Positions 54,209-62,837 of a stretch of DNA of 64,000 nt are shown one piece after another. A program made the translations under genes and the position numbers. Source of the DNA: Pseudomonas silesiensis (lineage in GTDB: Bacteria > Pseudomonadota > Gammaproteobacteria > Pseudomonadales > Pseudomonadaceae); contig NZ_CP014870.1 of NCBI RefSeq assembly GCF_001661075.1, positions 1,178,001-1,242,000 of the forward strand. The letters run 5' to 3'. The notes under the pieces were generated by a model. That model made no database searches and was not told where the DNA came from. It saw nothing but the letters and a program-made list of their open reading frames with translations. Numbering within the stretch: position 1 is the stretch's first letter; the number at the start of each line of letters is the position of its first letter.

Positions 54209-56506
54209 ATGCGCAAAGCAGCCTGGTTGATCCTGGTTACTCTCTTGAGCAGTGATGGCATTGGGGCGCAATCGTGGCCGGAATCTGCTCCTGACTATGC
54301 CAAGCTCCATTTCATCGACAAGCTGATGCGACAGATGACGGTCGAAGAAAAGATCGGCCAGCTCAGATTGAATTGCATTGGCGCGCAATCACCCCGCGAG
54401 CAATTGCTTGAGGAGGCTGGCGCATCAACACTCGGTGGCATTTTCTACGCCGTGGGTCGTAGTGAGCTACGGGAGTTCCAGGACGCAGCTCTGCGCAGTC
54501 GTTTGAAAATCCCTCTGTTCTTCGCCTACGACGTAATTCACGGTCATCGCACGCTGTTCCCCATCGGTCTTGGCTTGGCTTCCACCTGGGATACCGATGC
54601 GATTGCGCTTTCCGGTCGCATCGCCGCGAAAGAGGCCAGTGCAGACGGGCTGGATATGGTGTTTTCACCGATGGTCGATATTGCTCGGGATCCGCGCTGG
54701 GGCAGGGCTTCGGAAGGCTGGGGCGAGGATACCCATCTGTCCGCCCGCTACACCGAATCGATGGTCAACGCACTGCAAGGCGCCACACTGGACGCTGCCG
54801 GTAACGTCATGGCGAGCGCCAAGCATTTTGCCTTGTACGGCGCCGCGGAAGGTGGGCGCGACTACAACTCGGTGGACATGAGCCTGCCGCGAATGTATCA
54901 GGACTATCTGCCACCCTATCGCGCTGCGGTAAAGGCTGGTGTCGGCGCGATGATGCTGACGTACGTCGCCATCAACGGCATACCGGCCACGTCCAACATC
55001 TGGTTGATCCGCGACCTGCTGCGCCAGCAATGGCGTTTCAAGGGGCTGGTCATCACGGACTTCAATGCTGTGGCTGAACTGGTCAGTCATGGGGTGGCCC
55101 GTGATGGCCGTGAGGCAGCCATGTTGGCGATCAAGGCCGGGGTCAGCATGAGCATGTCCGACACTTACTTTCGTGACGAATTGCCCGGTCTGTTGCAATC
55201 GGGAGCGGTGTCGCAGAAAGACATTGATGACGCCGTGCGGGAAGTCCTGGGAGCCAAATACGATTTGGGATTGTTTGCCGACCCCTACTTGCGCATCGGT
55301 ACCGCCAAGGATGATCCAGCGGATATCAATGCCGAGCACCGCCTGCATCGCGCACAGGTCCGAGACGTCGCCCGCAAAAGTCTGGTGTTGCTGAAAAATG
55401 ATCGGGCGGTATTGCCGCTCGACAAGACCGCCGTGGTCGCCGTCGTCGGACCTCTGGCCAAAAGTCGCGTCGACATACTGGGCAATTGGAGCTCCATCGG
55501 CTCCTCCGCGCAAGCGATCTCGGTGTATGACGGCATCGCCCATGCGCTCGATGCGCCGAACCGGCTGCTATACGCCCGTGGGGCAGACGTCACGGGCGAT
55601 CCTCTGGTCCTCGACTACCTTAATGCCCCCGGTGCCAACCCTGCCGATGTGGAAGTCGACCCACGCTCGCCGACGCGCATGTTGCAAGAGGCGATGGATG
55701 TTGCCCGACAGGCCGATGTGGTGGTTGTGGTGGTCGGCGAATCCCGGGGCATGTCCTATGAAGGGGCCAGTCGTGCCAGCCTGGCCTTGCCGGGGTATCA
55801 GACGCAGCTCATCAGCGCACTCAAAAGCACCGGCAAACCCTTGGTGCTGGTGTTGATGAATGGCCGACCACTGTCCATTGGCGTGGAACATCAACTGGCC
55901 GATGCGGTCCTGGAAACCTGGTACAGCGGCACAGAAGGCGGCAACGCCATCGCCGATGTGCTGTTCGGGGACTACAACCCTTCAGGAAAACTGCCGATCA
56001 GTTTCCCACGCTCCGTGGGCCAGGTGCCTACATACTACAGCCACCTGAACACCAGCCGGCCCTATCAAGCCGATGCCCCACGAGCGGTGACTTCTCGTTA
56101 CTTCGATGAAGCCTATGGGCCGCTTTATCCGTTCGGTTTCGGCTTGAGTTACACCAATTTCAGCGTCTCGGACATCACCCTTACTCGCCAAAGCCTCAAG
56201 CGCGGTGAAGCCCTGGGCGCGAGTGTGGTGGTGAAAAACATTGGTCAGCGCGCCGGGGGAACCGTCGTGCAACTATACATCCACGATATCAGCGCCTCGA
56301 TCAGCCGCCCCGTCAAGGAATTGAAGGGCTTTCAAAAAATCATGCTGCAGGCAGGGGAAGAACAAGTCGTGCACTTCAACTTGAGCGAAGAAGATCTCAA
56401 GTTCTACAACGCACAACTGGAGTACGCGGCCGAGCCGGGGGAGTTCAGCGTAATGATCGGCCTGGATTCGCGGGAGGTGAAGCAGCGGCGATTTGAGCTG
56501 TTATGA
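54209..56506 (+). CDS. bglX: Periplasmic beta-glucosidase, GH3 family
   Basis: 765 residues, the length of E. coli BglX. Start MRKAAWLILVTLLSSDGIGA with AAGGACGGAAAACA upstream; mature protein begins near AQSWPES. GH3 N-domain MRQMTVEEKIGQLRLNCIG, DLIHGH-like VIHGHRTLFPIGLGLA, KHFALYGAAEGGRDYN, and the nucleophile Asp in GLVITDFNAV. The C-terminal GH3 and fibronectin III-like domains are present. Hydrolyses terminal beta-glucosides in the periplasm. Overlaps the next small gene by 4 bases. Confidence 0.93.
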   Translation: MRKAAWLILVTLLSSDGIGAQSWPESAPDYAKLHFIDKLMRQMTVEEKIGQLRLNCIGAQSPREQLLEEAGASTLGGIFYAVGRSELREFQDAALRSRLKIPLFFAYDVIHGHRTLFPIGLGLASTWDTDAIALSGRIAAKEASADGLDMVFSPMVDIARDPRWGRASEGWGEDTHLSARYTESMVNALQGATLDAAGNVMASAKHFALYGAAEGGRDYNSVDMSLPRMYQDYLPPYRAAVKAGVGAMMLTYVAINGIPATSNIWLIRDLLRQQWRFKGLVITDFNAVAELVSHGVARDGREAAMLAIKAGVSMSMSDTYFRDELPGLLQSGAVSQKDIDDAVREVLGAKYDLGLFADPYLRIGTAKDDPADINAEHRLHRAQVRDVARKSLVLLKNDRAVLPLDKTAVVAVVGPLAKSRVDILGNWSSIGSSAQAISVYDGIAHALDAPNRLLYARGADVTGDPLVLDYLNAPGANPADVEVDPRSPTRMLQEAMDVARQADVVVVVVGESRGMSYEGASRASLALPGYQTQLISALKSTGKPLVLVLMNGRPLSIGVEHQLADAVLETWYSGTEGGNAIADVLFGDYNPSGKLPISFPRSVGQVPTYYSHLNTSRPYQADAPRAVTSRYFDEAYGPLYPFGFGLSYTNFSVSDITLTRQSLKRGEALGASVVVKNIGQRAGGTVVQLYIHDISASISRPVKELKGFQKIMLQAGEEQVVHFNLSEEDLKFYNAQLEYAAEPGEFSVMIGLDSREVKQRRFELL

Positions 56507-56733
56507 ATACGCTGCCAAGCTTTGACGCAAAGATGAACAGCTTCATCAAGGGCAACAAAAGCGCCAAAGGTTATTCAGGGCCGGATGAGCAAATGATGGC
56601 CCACTGGATGCGTCAGTACGGTGGTCTCGACGAGTCCGTTATCCAGGACGCACGCAACCGACGTGATGAAGTAAAACGAGAGATACGGGAGCTGGAAGCG
56701 GCCCACGAGCAGCAGGATCAGCCGTTGCAATAA
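56503..56733 (+). CDS. Hypothetical 76-aa protein coupled to bglX
   Basis: 76 residues; ATGA overlap with the bglX stop implies translational coupling. MNTLPSFDAKMNSFIKGNKS, a Met/Trp-containing middle (MMAHWMRQYGGLDES) and a charged C-terminal helix (RDEVKREIRELEAAHEQQDQ). No signal peptide, so not exported with BglX by Sec. Not recognised. Confidence 0.6.
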   Translation: MNTLPSFDAKMNSFIKGNKSAKGYSGPDEQMMAHWMRQYGGLDESVIQDARNRRDEVKREIRELEAAHEQQDQPLQ

Positions 56734-56747
56734 CGCTATGCAGCGAG

Positions 56748-57737
56748 TTACTTGTCCGCCAACCCCGGCGCCTCACGAATAATGAAGTGATCCAGGTTCT
56801 CGATATCGGCACTGAACACCCCGAACGTCTGCTCGGGGTTCTTCTTGCTCGGCACCTGCTGCAACTCCGGCGTCACCCCATAAAAGAAGCAAAACAACTC
56901 GGCATCACTGTCGATGGCATGCTTGATCTCCTCCAGAAACGCCTTGCGCTTGCGGTAGTTCTCGATCAGCTTCTTGCTCAGGTAAACGTTGACCGAATAA
57001 GGCTTCTTCTTCGCCTCATCCCCTTGCTTGAACCAGACCTTCTGCTCGAAATCGATGCGAAAGCTCTGGGTGTAATCCTTGATCTCCTTGATCTTGCCCC
57101 AGTAGATCAGTCCCTTGTTGTCCTGCAGATACTCGATCTTCTTGAAGAATGATGCATAAGGCGCCGTGTGCTCGCCGATCTTCAGCGGCATGCGCTTGAG
57201 CAGCGCCTTGTCCTCGAAGTTCGACACGAAACACTCTACCGGGTGGGCGAAGACGCTGGTCTTGTCCGGCGCCGAGTCGCGTGTCGAATGCTCGACGTCA
57301 CTGGCCGTTGAAGGTGGTTTCGGATCATCCCGCACGACATCCACCACCACCGCCGGGCTGGACGGCTTGCGCACATACTCACGCCGGGTCAGCAACAACT
57401 CCGACGGAAAATGCTCCTCGCGGCTGTCATCCGTTTCCGCGCCGTCCACCTCCACGCCCGACGCTGGCGTCCTCAGGCTGACATAAGGACAACCCTCGAC
57501 ATGCCGGGTGCTGGGAATGTTCTTGAAATGCGGGGTGCGCACGTAATTCACATTCTTGGCGTTGAACGTCCCCAACACATTCACCGCATCGAACGCCAAG
57601 CGGCAGGCATCGTTGGGGCACTGGAAGTGCTCCTTGGCGGAATCGAACGCCATCGTCTCGTCAAAATTCAAATCGCGCACGTCATAGATCGACAGCTTGG
57701 CGTCGAGGCTGAGGCAGTAGGCGAGGTCGAATTTCAT
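56748..57737 (-). CDS. Hypothetical Cys/His protein downstream of hipBA
   Basis: 329 residues, not recognised. The N-terminal third has FQCPNDACRLAF, then TPHFKNIPSTRHVEGCPYV, a CP-x3-C...HF...H-x3-C spacing resembling the zinc-binding N-terminus of CoiA-like proteins. A variable, low-complexity linker (residues about 105-165) follows. The C-terminal half (SFFKKIEYLQDNKGLIYWGK, SFRIDFEQKVWFKQGDEAKK) looks like a compact alpha/beta domain. It starts 30 bp after the hipA stop on the same strand and ends 14 bp from the convergent bglX-coupled gene. Function unknown. Confidence 0.75.
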   Translation of the reverse strand: MKFDLAYCLSLDAKLSIYDVRDLNFDETMAFDSAKEHFQCPNDACRLAFDAVNVLGTFNAKNVNYVRTPHFKNIPSTRHVEGCPYVSLRTPASGVEVDGAETDDSREEHFPSELLLTRREYVRKPSSPAVVVDVVRDDPKPPSTASDVEHSTRDSAPDKTSVFAHPVECFVSNFEDKALLKRMPLKIGEHTAPYASFFKKIEYLQDNKGLIYWGKIKEIKDYTQSFRIDFEQKVWFKQGDEAKKKPYSVNVYLSKKLIENYRKRKAFLEEIKHAIDSDAELFCFFYGVTPELQQVPSKKNPEQTFGVFSADIENLDHFIIREAPGLADK

Positions 57738-57767
57738 GGAAGGGCTCGGATCCTTGAGGGGAAGGGT

Positions 57768-59081
57768 CTAGGTAAGCGTTTCGCCTAAGTAGAGACGATG
57801 AGTATTCTCGATCGCGTCGATCAACCGCGGAGCTACGCCCACCGATTCCGCGATTTCACGCCAGCGCTTAACTGCAGCACACACTTCTTTGATGATGGTT
57901 GAAGCATCCATGCCACGGACTTGTTTGGCGACAGCCTCCAAGTCAGCGATTTCAAATTTGTCGCGCTTCCCGTTGACCGTCATTTGGTGGGTCTCAACCC
58001 AAAAACTGCCCGGCTGGTATGACCATGAAACATCGTAGGCTGGAGAGAGGGTCCACGTCCCCTGCGAATCCATCAAAAAGCTGGTGTTCTTCGTATGATC
58101 GTCCTGGTTGCGCCCCACCACGTTGAAAACCATGCGGCGGTAATACTCTACGGCGTCCTGGCGCGACAGCCCGAGGACTCGCATCACACTGAAGGCTTCC
58201 TCATACGAATAGCCGCCCGGCTGCTTGTAGTCAGCATGGTCCAGTGCGCACAGGGTTGCCATGTGGATTTTGTCGCCGTCGTCGGTCCGATCAAAACGCT
58301 TTGTTAAAAAGTGAGCGCGGCCGCCTTCTTGCAGCAATTCACACGGGTTCATGGTGATGCCGGCCTCTTTCGCCATGAGTGAGTAGGCATATTCCACGCG
58401 CCCAAAGCCTTGAGAGTCGGCCAGCACATCTGTGTTTTTGGCAACGTCGAATTTCAACAGCCAGTAAGTAAACCCTTTTGGGGCTTTGACTTGGCCTGAG
58501 CGGATCTCACCGGCCGCGTTCATCGCGATGACAGCTTTTGCCCGGGCGCCGCCAGCGCTGGTACCCACCTGAATCAAGCGTTGAAGAGCCGCATCATCGA
58601 CATTTGGGTCGTGTTTTGCGAGACGATCGGCCAGGCTTTCCCGCTGAGAAAGCACTTCACTTGCGAGCTCGACCAGCGCCTCAATCTGGATGCTCTCACT
58701 GGCCTTGGCAGAGCCATCGAGGGCAGGTCGATACTCTAATCCCCCCATTCCTCTGCTTCCCTGATACAAAATTCGTTCGACTGGTGTGAAAGTCGATTTG
58801 TCTCGGCCCTCTTTTGCCAACCAGGCATCGATCAGGGCGTTACCGAAATCGTCCGGTAAGGAGTCAGCCAGAGTCGCTGGGAGCCCTTTGTACGTCTCTC
58901 GATTCAGGCTTGGAAAGGCGTAGGTTTGATTCGCTGCCAGTGGCATGTGGATCGGTGAGATCTCGATGCCCGTTTTAACGAATTCGGGATCGTATTCGAA
59001 CAGACCCAGCTGGCTGTCCTCATCCCAAAGGAGCCCGCCTACAAACAGATCGAACAGATACACTTTTGCAGTAATCACCAC
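57768..59081 (-). CDS. hipA: HipA-family serine/threonine kinase toxin
   Basis: 437 residues, like E. coli HipA. N-terminal couple domain (SLPDDFGNALIDAWLAKEGR), nucleotide loop VGTSAGGARAKAV, catalytic loop NVVGRNQDDHTKN and metal-binding SPAYDVSW. HipA kinases phosphorylate glutamyl-tRNA synthetase or similar targets and arrest growth. All key motifs look intact. Starts 7 bases inside hipB, the usual antitoxin-toxin order. Confidence 0.93.
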   Translation of the reverse strand: MVITAKVYLFDLFVGGLLWDEDSQLGLFEYDPEFVKTGIEISPIHMPLAANQTYAFPSLNRETYKGLPATLADSLPDDFGNALIDAWLAKEGRDKSTFTPVERILYQGSRGMGGLEYRPALDGSAKASESIQIEALVELASEVLSQRESLADRLAKHDPNVDDAALQRLIQVGTSAGGARAKAVIAMNAAGEIRSGQVKAPKGFTYWLLKFDVAKNTDVLADSQGFGRVEYAYSLMAKEAGITMNPCELLQEGGRAHFLTKRFDRTDDGDKIHMATLCALDHADYKQPGGYSYEEAFSVMRVLGLSRQDAVEYYRRMVFNVVGRNQDDHTKNTSFLMDSQGTWTLSPAYDVSWSYQPGSFWVETHQMTVNGKRDKFEIADLEAVAKQVRGMDASTIIKEVCAAVKRWREIAESVGVAPRLIDAIENTHRLYLGETLT

Positions 59082-59458
59082 TGATCTTCCTTCTTAACCT
59101 TGTCCTTGGGCGCTGAGACTACACTGCTCGCTGCTGGCGCCTTGCTCACCATGCGGGCCGCCCGCACACCAGTTGCTCGCACGCGGGGACTGCCGGCCAT
59201 CTTGATCACCTGCAGTGGGCTCGGCCGGACAGCCTGGATAAGCGAGGTCAACCTTTCCAACTCACCCATGGCACGCAGGACCGCCACCAGGTTCACCATC
59301 GTGCCTTTCCCATGCAGGATATTGATCAAGGTTTGGCGGCTAATGCCGGCTTGCTCAGCCACTTGCTCTTGACTCAAATTTTTTTTCAGGCGCACCTCTT
59401 GGAGTCGTGCTCCGATTGAGGTGGCAATGGCATCGTCAGTCATGGCTTGGAGGCGCAT
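59075..59458 (-). CDS. hipB: HipB-family antitoxin
   Basis: 127 residues. Helix-turn-helix SIGARLQEVRLKKNLSQEQV and AEQAGISRQTLINILHGKGT, followed by LVAVLRAMGELERLTSLIQ typical of HipB. The C-terminal 45 residues are basic and disordered (MAGSPRVRATGVRAARMVSK). A second in-frame ATG lies 15 bases inside; neither has a strong ribosome site, but AGGGA favours the first. Represses its own operon with HipA. Confidence 0.9.
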   Translation of the reverse strand: MRLQAMTDDAIATSIGARLQEVRLKKNLSQEQVAEQAGISRQTLINILHGKGTMVNLVAVLRAMGELERLTSLIQAVRPSPLQVIKMAGSPRVRATGVRAARMVSKAPAASSVVSAPKDKVKKEDQW

Positions 59459-59628
59459 AGTGTCTAAATCCCTAGGCCAAATGCGAAAAATATTGAGTTT
59501 ATGTATTCAAATCTAGACATTGGCAATGATCAGGGTAGAGCCGCTTAGGTGCAAGGCCTTTGTATAGAAATTTAGGCATTAGATGCCGAGATTTACCTTT
59601 GCATCCTGATTTGTAGATATTAGAGCCT

Positions 59629-59647
59629 TATCCTGATATTCAGGATA
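59629..59647. promoter_or_regulatory. Candidate HipB operator
   Basis: TATCCTGA-TAT-TCAGGATA, perfect 8-bp arms. E. coli HipB binds TATCC-N8-GGATA; here the same pentamers are 9 bp apart. 170 bp before hipB. Confidence 0.55.
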
Positions 59648-59815
59648 GTCGTAACACTGATAATGTCCATGAACCTAGACGAAATATCAGATTTTGCGGG
59701 CTACTGTGCAAGTTTCTAGGCGCTGAAAGCTCGGCAGTAAGGGCTACTCTTATTCACGGACGCTGGCGAGCCATTCGGCGAACAGGGACATCGACTACTC
59801 CCGGGTAGCCCCCAC

Positions 59816-59938
59816 ATGAAGACATTGAAATTGATCTCGCTCAGTCTGGCGTTGACTGTCGTAAGCCTTTGCGCCGAGGCATACGTATCTGATCTCCACT
59901 TCGGACTAACGTGGTGGCTGGCAAGCCAGGCAGGTTAG
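59816..59938 (+). pseudogene. Possible remnant or tiny gene with signal peptide
   Basis: 40 codons: MKTLKLISLSLALTVVSLCA followed by EAYVSDLHFGLTWW... and a stop. The front is a clear export signal but almost no mature protein follows, so this is probably a truncated exported-protein gene. No ribosome site (CCCCCAC precedes the ATG). Confidence 0.3.
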
Positions 59939-60028
59939 TCACTGCGGACGAGATTATTCAGGGGTATGGGGGAGGGTGGTTTCGGCACGGTTGTGAGAGG
60001 CGCGGGAAACTAATGTTTTCAAACCCGC

Positions 60029-60068
60029 CGCAGACCCCTGTAGGAGCGAGCCTGCTCGTGAAGGCGTC
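60029..60068. repeat. Single REP element
   Basis: CCCTGTAGGAGCGAGCCTGC followed by TCGTGAAGGCG; slightly decayed copy. Confidence 0.7.
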
Positions 60069-60084
60069 AGTAAACACACCACTT

Positions 60085-60124
60085 AAAAAATCCGCTGCCT
60101 GAGATACACGCAGCGGATTTTTTA
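60085..60124. terminator. Terminator before the Bro-N fragment 3' end
   Basis: AAAAAATCCGCTGC-N12-GCAGCGGATTTTTTA hairpin; works on either strand, most probably for the minus-strand Bro-N gene ending at 60140. Confidence 0.85.
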
Positions 60125-60139
60125 CGCAGCAATTGGCGA

Positions 60140-60535
60140 TCAAAAACCTCGCAGTACCCGTGATGCCTTACGCCACCAGGATCCTCGCTGATTGAACGGA
60201 TCGTCCGCTAACACACAAGGCATATCCCGCAACCGAATCCACGGTTCATCCTGCCAATGCAGCATACAGAGCGACATCTGCGGCCAATCCAGAACACTCA
60301 TCGTCGGACGCTCCACCGCTCGCGATGGTCGAGCATCGCGAAGCGCTGGTACGACCTGATGCGTCAGCCATTCGCGTAGCAGTCGGTATTCCGGGCAGTA
60401 GTGATAAATCAACAAGGCATAAACACCCGACTCGCTAACCATCAAGGATTCATCGACGCCTCCATAGACCTGGACGAACATCTTCTGCCTCTGGTCAGCA
60501 TCGAGCTTGCGCACAGCTAAGCTCTCGTCCTGCAC
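60140..60535 (-). CDS. Bro-N (phage antirepressor) domain fragment
   Basis: 131 codons from a GTG; no ribosome site, so probably a truncated gene. VYGGVDESLMVSESGVYALL and YRLLREWLTHQVVPALRDAR match the second half of a Bro-N domain, as in phage antirepressors. After it, SVLDWPQMSLCMLHWQDEPW looks like the start of a second Bro-N-like unit, ending soon after. The N-terminal half of the first Bro-N is missing, suggesting a deletion or recombination product at the border of the mcrBC segment. Confidence 0.55.
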   Translation of the reverse strand: MQDESLAVRKLDADQRQKMFVQVYGGVDESLMVSESGVYALLIYHYCPEYRLLREWLTHQVVPALRDARPSRAVERPTMSVLDWPQMSLCMLHWQDEPWIRLRDMPCVLADDPFNQRGSWWRKASRVLRGF

Positions 60536-60731
60536 AGTTTTTTACACAACCGACCTACTTATCTGTGTGGCTTTACCCGTGATAGCAATGTGGTTACCTT
60601 TGTAGGATTAATTTCCTGCGGCTGTGCGCTGTTTCCTACGTTGAGTTTCTGTTCCTACGAGCCGTAACGATTCTGGTCGAGGCGCAACCCCGCGATGCCC
60701 ATTTCGCTCACGTAGCAAGGATAGCGACTCG

Positions 60732-62837
60732 ATGACTTCACCTGCACTTAACCAAATCTTGTTTGGCCCACCGGGAACCGGTAAGACTTACGCGACTATC
60801 GAAGCAGCTCTGGAAATTCTTGTTCCCGAGTTTCTCCAGGCCAACAAAGACGATCGGATTGCTCTGAAAAGGCGCTTTGATGAGCTTGCTGCAGATAGGC
60901 ATATTGAGTTCGTTACGTTTCATCAAAGCTTTAGCTACGAAGATTTTGTCGAAGGTTTGCGTGCGGAAAGCGGGGAAGATGGGCAACTACGCTACGACGT
61001 AGTCGATGGCGTGTTTAAAAATTTGTGTACCACTGCTATTGCCAAGGTAACTCAGCAAGCCGCTGCGCCGATTGATATAGAGCGGCGTCGTGTCTGGAAA
61101 ATGTCGTTGGGTAACACTCATGGCAGCGATGCGTATATTTTTGATGAGTGTAAAGAGAACAACTACGCCTTGCTGGGTTATGGCGGGTGCATTGATTTCA
61201 GTGGTTGCAAGAGCCGAGAAGATATCGTCCAACGCTTTGCTGAGGGAGGGGAGGTTCTGCCTGCAAATGCTTATGGGATTACCGCAGTTCACAGTTTTTT
61301 ACTGAAAATGAAAATTGGTGATTTGCTTGTCGTAACCGAAGGCAATACCAAATTTCGTGCGATTGGTGAGGTGACCGGAGAGTACCGTTGCCTAAATCGC
61401 GAGGATCAAGATTTCGAATACGGGCAATGTCGTTCGGTGAAATGGTTACGAATTTATGAGCCGTCATTGCCTCATGAGCAACTTATGAATGGTAAATTTA
61501 CCCAGCGCACGCTTTATGAGTTGGGGGCTGGATCGCTGGATCGCAGTAAGCTGGCTCAGTTACTCGGAGCGCCGCTCCAAAATTCTGCTGGTAAATTTAG
61601 TCCATGTGTTCGCTTTGCGAAAGGGGAGTCATTTGGCACGGGATACGTAGTTGCTAGTGCATCCATTGAGTTGCTCAATTTAGTAAAACCCAATGGAAAG
61701 GAACTACCGATTGGGATGAGCATGCTCAATACGCTTGCTGAATATGTGCGTTCCGGCCGGTTAACCGTCTCAGATATTCGCAATAAGCTAGTTTTTGACA
61801 AGATATCAGAAACTAAGCTGGAGCCATTTCTGATCAATGGCTACAACAATATTTTTCCGGTTTTGGTCGAGCGCATTTTGGATACTCCATCTGATCGCGC
61901 AGAGGTTGAGGTAACAGTCCGATCCAGCAACGCACGCGTACTTATCATCGACGAAATAAATCGAGGCAATATTTCTCGGATATTCGGTGAGCTAATTACG
62001 TTAATCGAACCTTCCAAACGCGCCGGAGCTGCTGAGGCATTGACGTTGACGCTGCCGTATTCGAAGGATCATTTCAGCGTACCGAGTAATGTCTACATCA
62101 TTGGTACGATGAATACCGCCGACCGTTCATTGGCTGGCCTAGATATCGCATTACGTCGTCGTTTCACGTTCCGCGAAATGCCGCCTAAACCAGAGCTGCT
62201 GAAAGACGTTGCCGTGGGGGAACTAAATGTTGCCCAACTCCTAATAGTGATGAATCAGCGAATCGAGATGCTGCTAGATCGAGATCATTGTTTAGGGCAC
62301 GCGTATTTTATGCCGTTAGTGGAAGATTGTACGCTGGAGCGACTGGGACAAATTTTTCGCGAGCAAGTGCTTCCATTGCTGCAAGAGTATTTTTTCGAGG
62401 ATTGGCTACGGATTCAGTGGATCCTTAACGATCATCGCAAGGCCTCTGAAAATTGCTTTGTCGAACAGGCGCTATTCAACTCAGAATCTTTGTTTGGCGA
62501 TAAAGTGGTACTGAGTAGCCAAAATAATCAATGGTTTATAAACGAGGATGCCTTTGCTCGGATTGAATCTTTCTGGGGTATTATTGATCACCAATTAGTA
62601 CCTCCAAAGGTCCAGGAATCTATCGGGGCGGAAAAAGACGGCATTCAGGTTCGTCAGCTTGAAAGCGGAACAATCGAGGTCTTGAAGTCTGGGAAGATCG
62701 TCAGTCCTTCTAAACCCATTTTGCGAAAGCTTGCCGCAGAGCATGGCCTGACAACGCACCATGCAAGTGGTCGCGAGTTTAATACTCGACATCTTGGTGC
62801 GGCTGTTATTAGCGCATTGAAAGGTGTGACGGCGTGA
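60732..62837 (+). CDS. mcrB: McrB-like AAA+ GTPase with PUA/EVE-like insert
   Basis: 701 residues. Walker A GPPGTGKT at residues 12-19, right at the N-terminus, so the N-terminal DNA-binding domain of E. coli McrB is absent. Residues about 115-230 (WKMSLGNTHGSDAYIF, GDLLVVTEGNTKFRAIGEVT, CRSVKWLRI) look like a PUA/EVE-type domain that may read modified bases. Walker B and the McrB hallmark are LIIDEINRGNISRIFGELI (about 404-422); GTMNTADRSLAGLDIALRRR (about 458) carries sensor and arginine finger. Motor of a modification-dependent restriction system with McrC. Confidence 0.92.
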   Translation: MTSPALNQILFGPPGTGKTYATIEAALEILVPEFLQANKDDRIALKRRFDELAADRHIEFVTFHQSFSYEDFVEGLRAESGEDGQLRYDVVDGVFKNLCTTAIAKVTQQAAAPIDIERRRVWKMSLGNTHGSDAYIFDECKENNYALLGYGGCIDFSGCKSREDIVQRFAEGGEVLPANAYGITAVHSFLLKMKIGDLLVVTEGNTKFRAIGEVTGEYRCLNREDQDFEYGQCRSVKWLRIYEPSLPHEQLMNGKFTQRTLYELGAGSLDRSKLAQLLGAPLQNSAGKFSPCVRFAKGESFGTGYVVASASIELLNLVKPNGKELPIGMSMLNTLAEYVRSGRLTVSDIRNKLVFDKISETKLEPFLINGYNNIFPVLVERILDTPSDRAEVEVTVRSSNARVLIIDEINRGNISRIFGELITLIEPSKRAGAAEALTLTLPYSKDHFSVPSNVYIIGTMNTADRSLAGLDIALRRRFTFREMPPKPELLKDVAVGELNVAQLLIVMNQRIEMLLDRDHCLGHAYFMPLVEDCTLERLGQIFREQVLPLLQEYFFEDWLRIQWILNDHRKASENCFVEQALFNSESLFGDKVVLSSQNNQWFINEDAFARIESFWGIIDHQLVPPKVQESIGAEKDGIQVRQLESGTIEVLKSGKIVSPSKPILRKLAAEHGLTTHHASGREFNTRHLGAAVISALKGVTA

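Larger units (their letters stand above)
59459..60139. other. AT-rich region upstream of hipB
   Basis: 681 bp between hipB and the Bro-N fragment. It holds the hipB promoter, the palindrome at 59629-59647, a second short palindrome GGCAT-TAG-ATGCC near 59575, a short secreted-peptide frame at 59816-59938, one REP and a terminator. GC is below the window's average up to about 59700, which suggests imported DNA. Confidence 0.55.

Noticed and set aside
59911..60143. Short frames on both strands over the REP and terminator
   Set aside because: They run through a REP element and a terminator hairpin and have no coding character.
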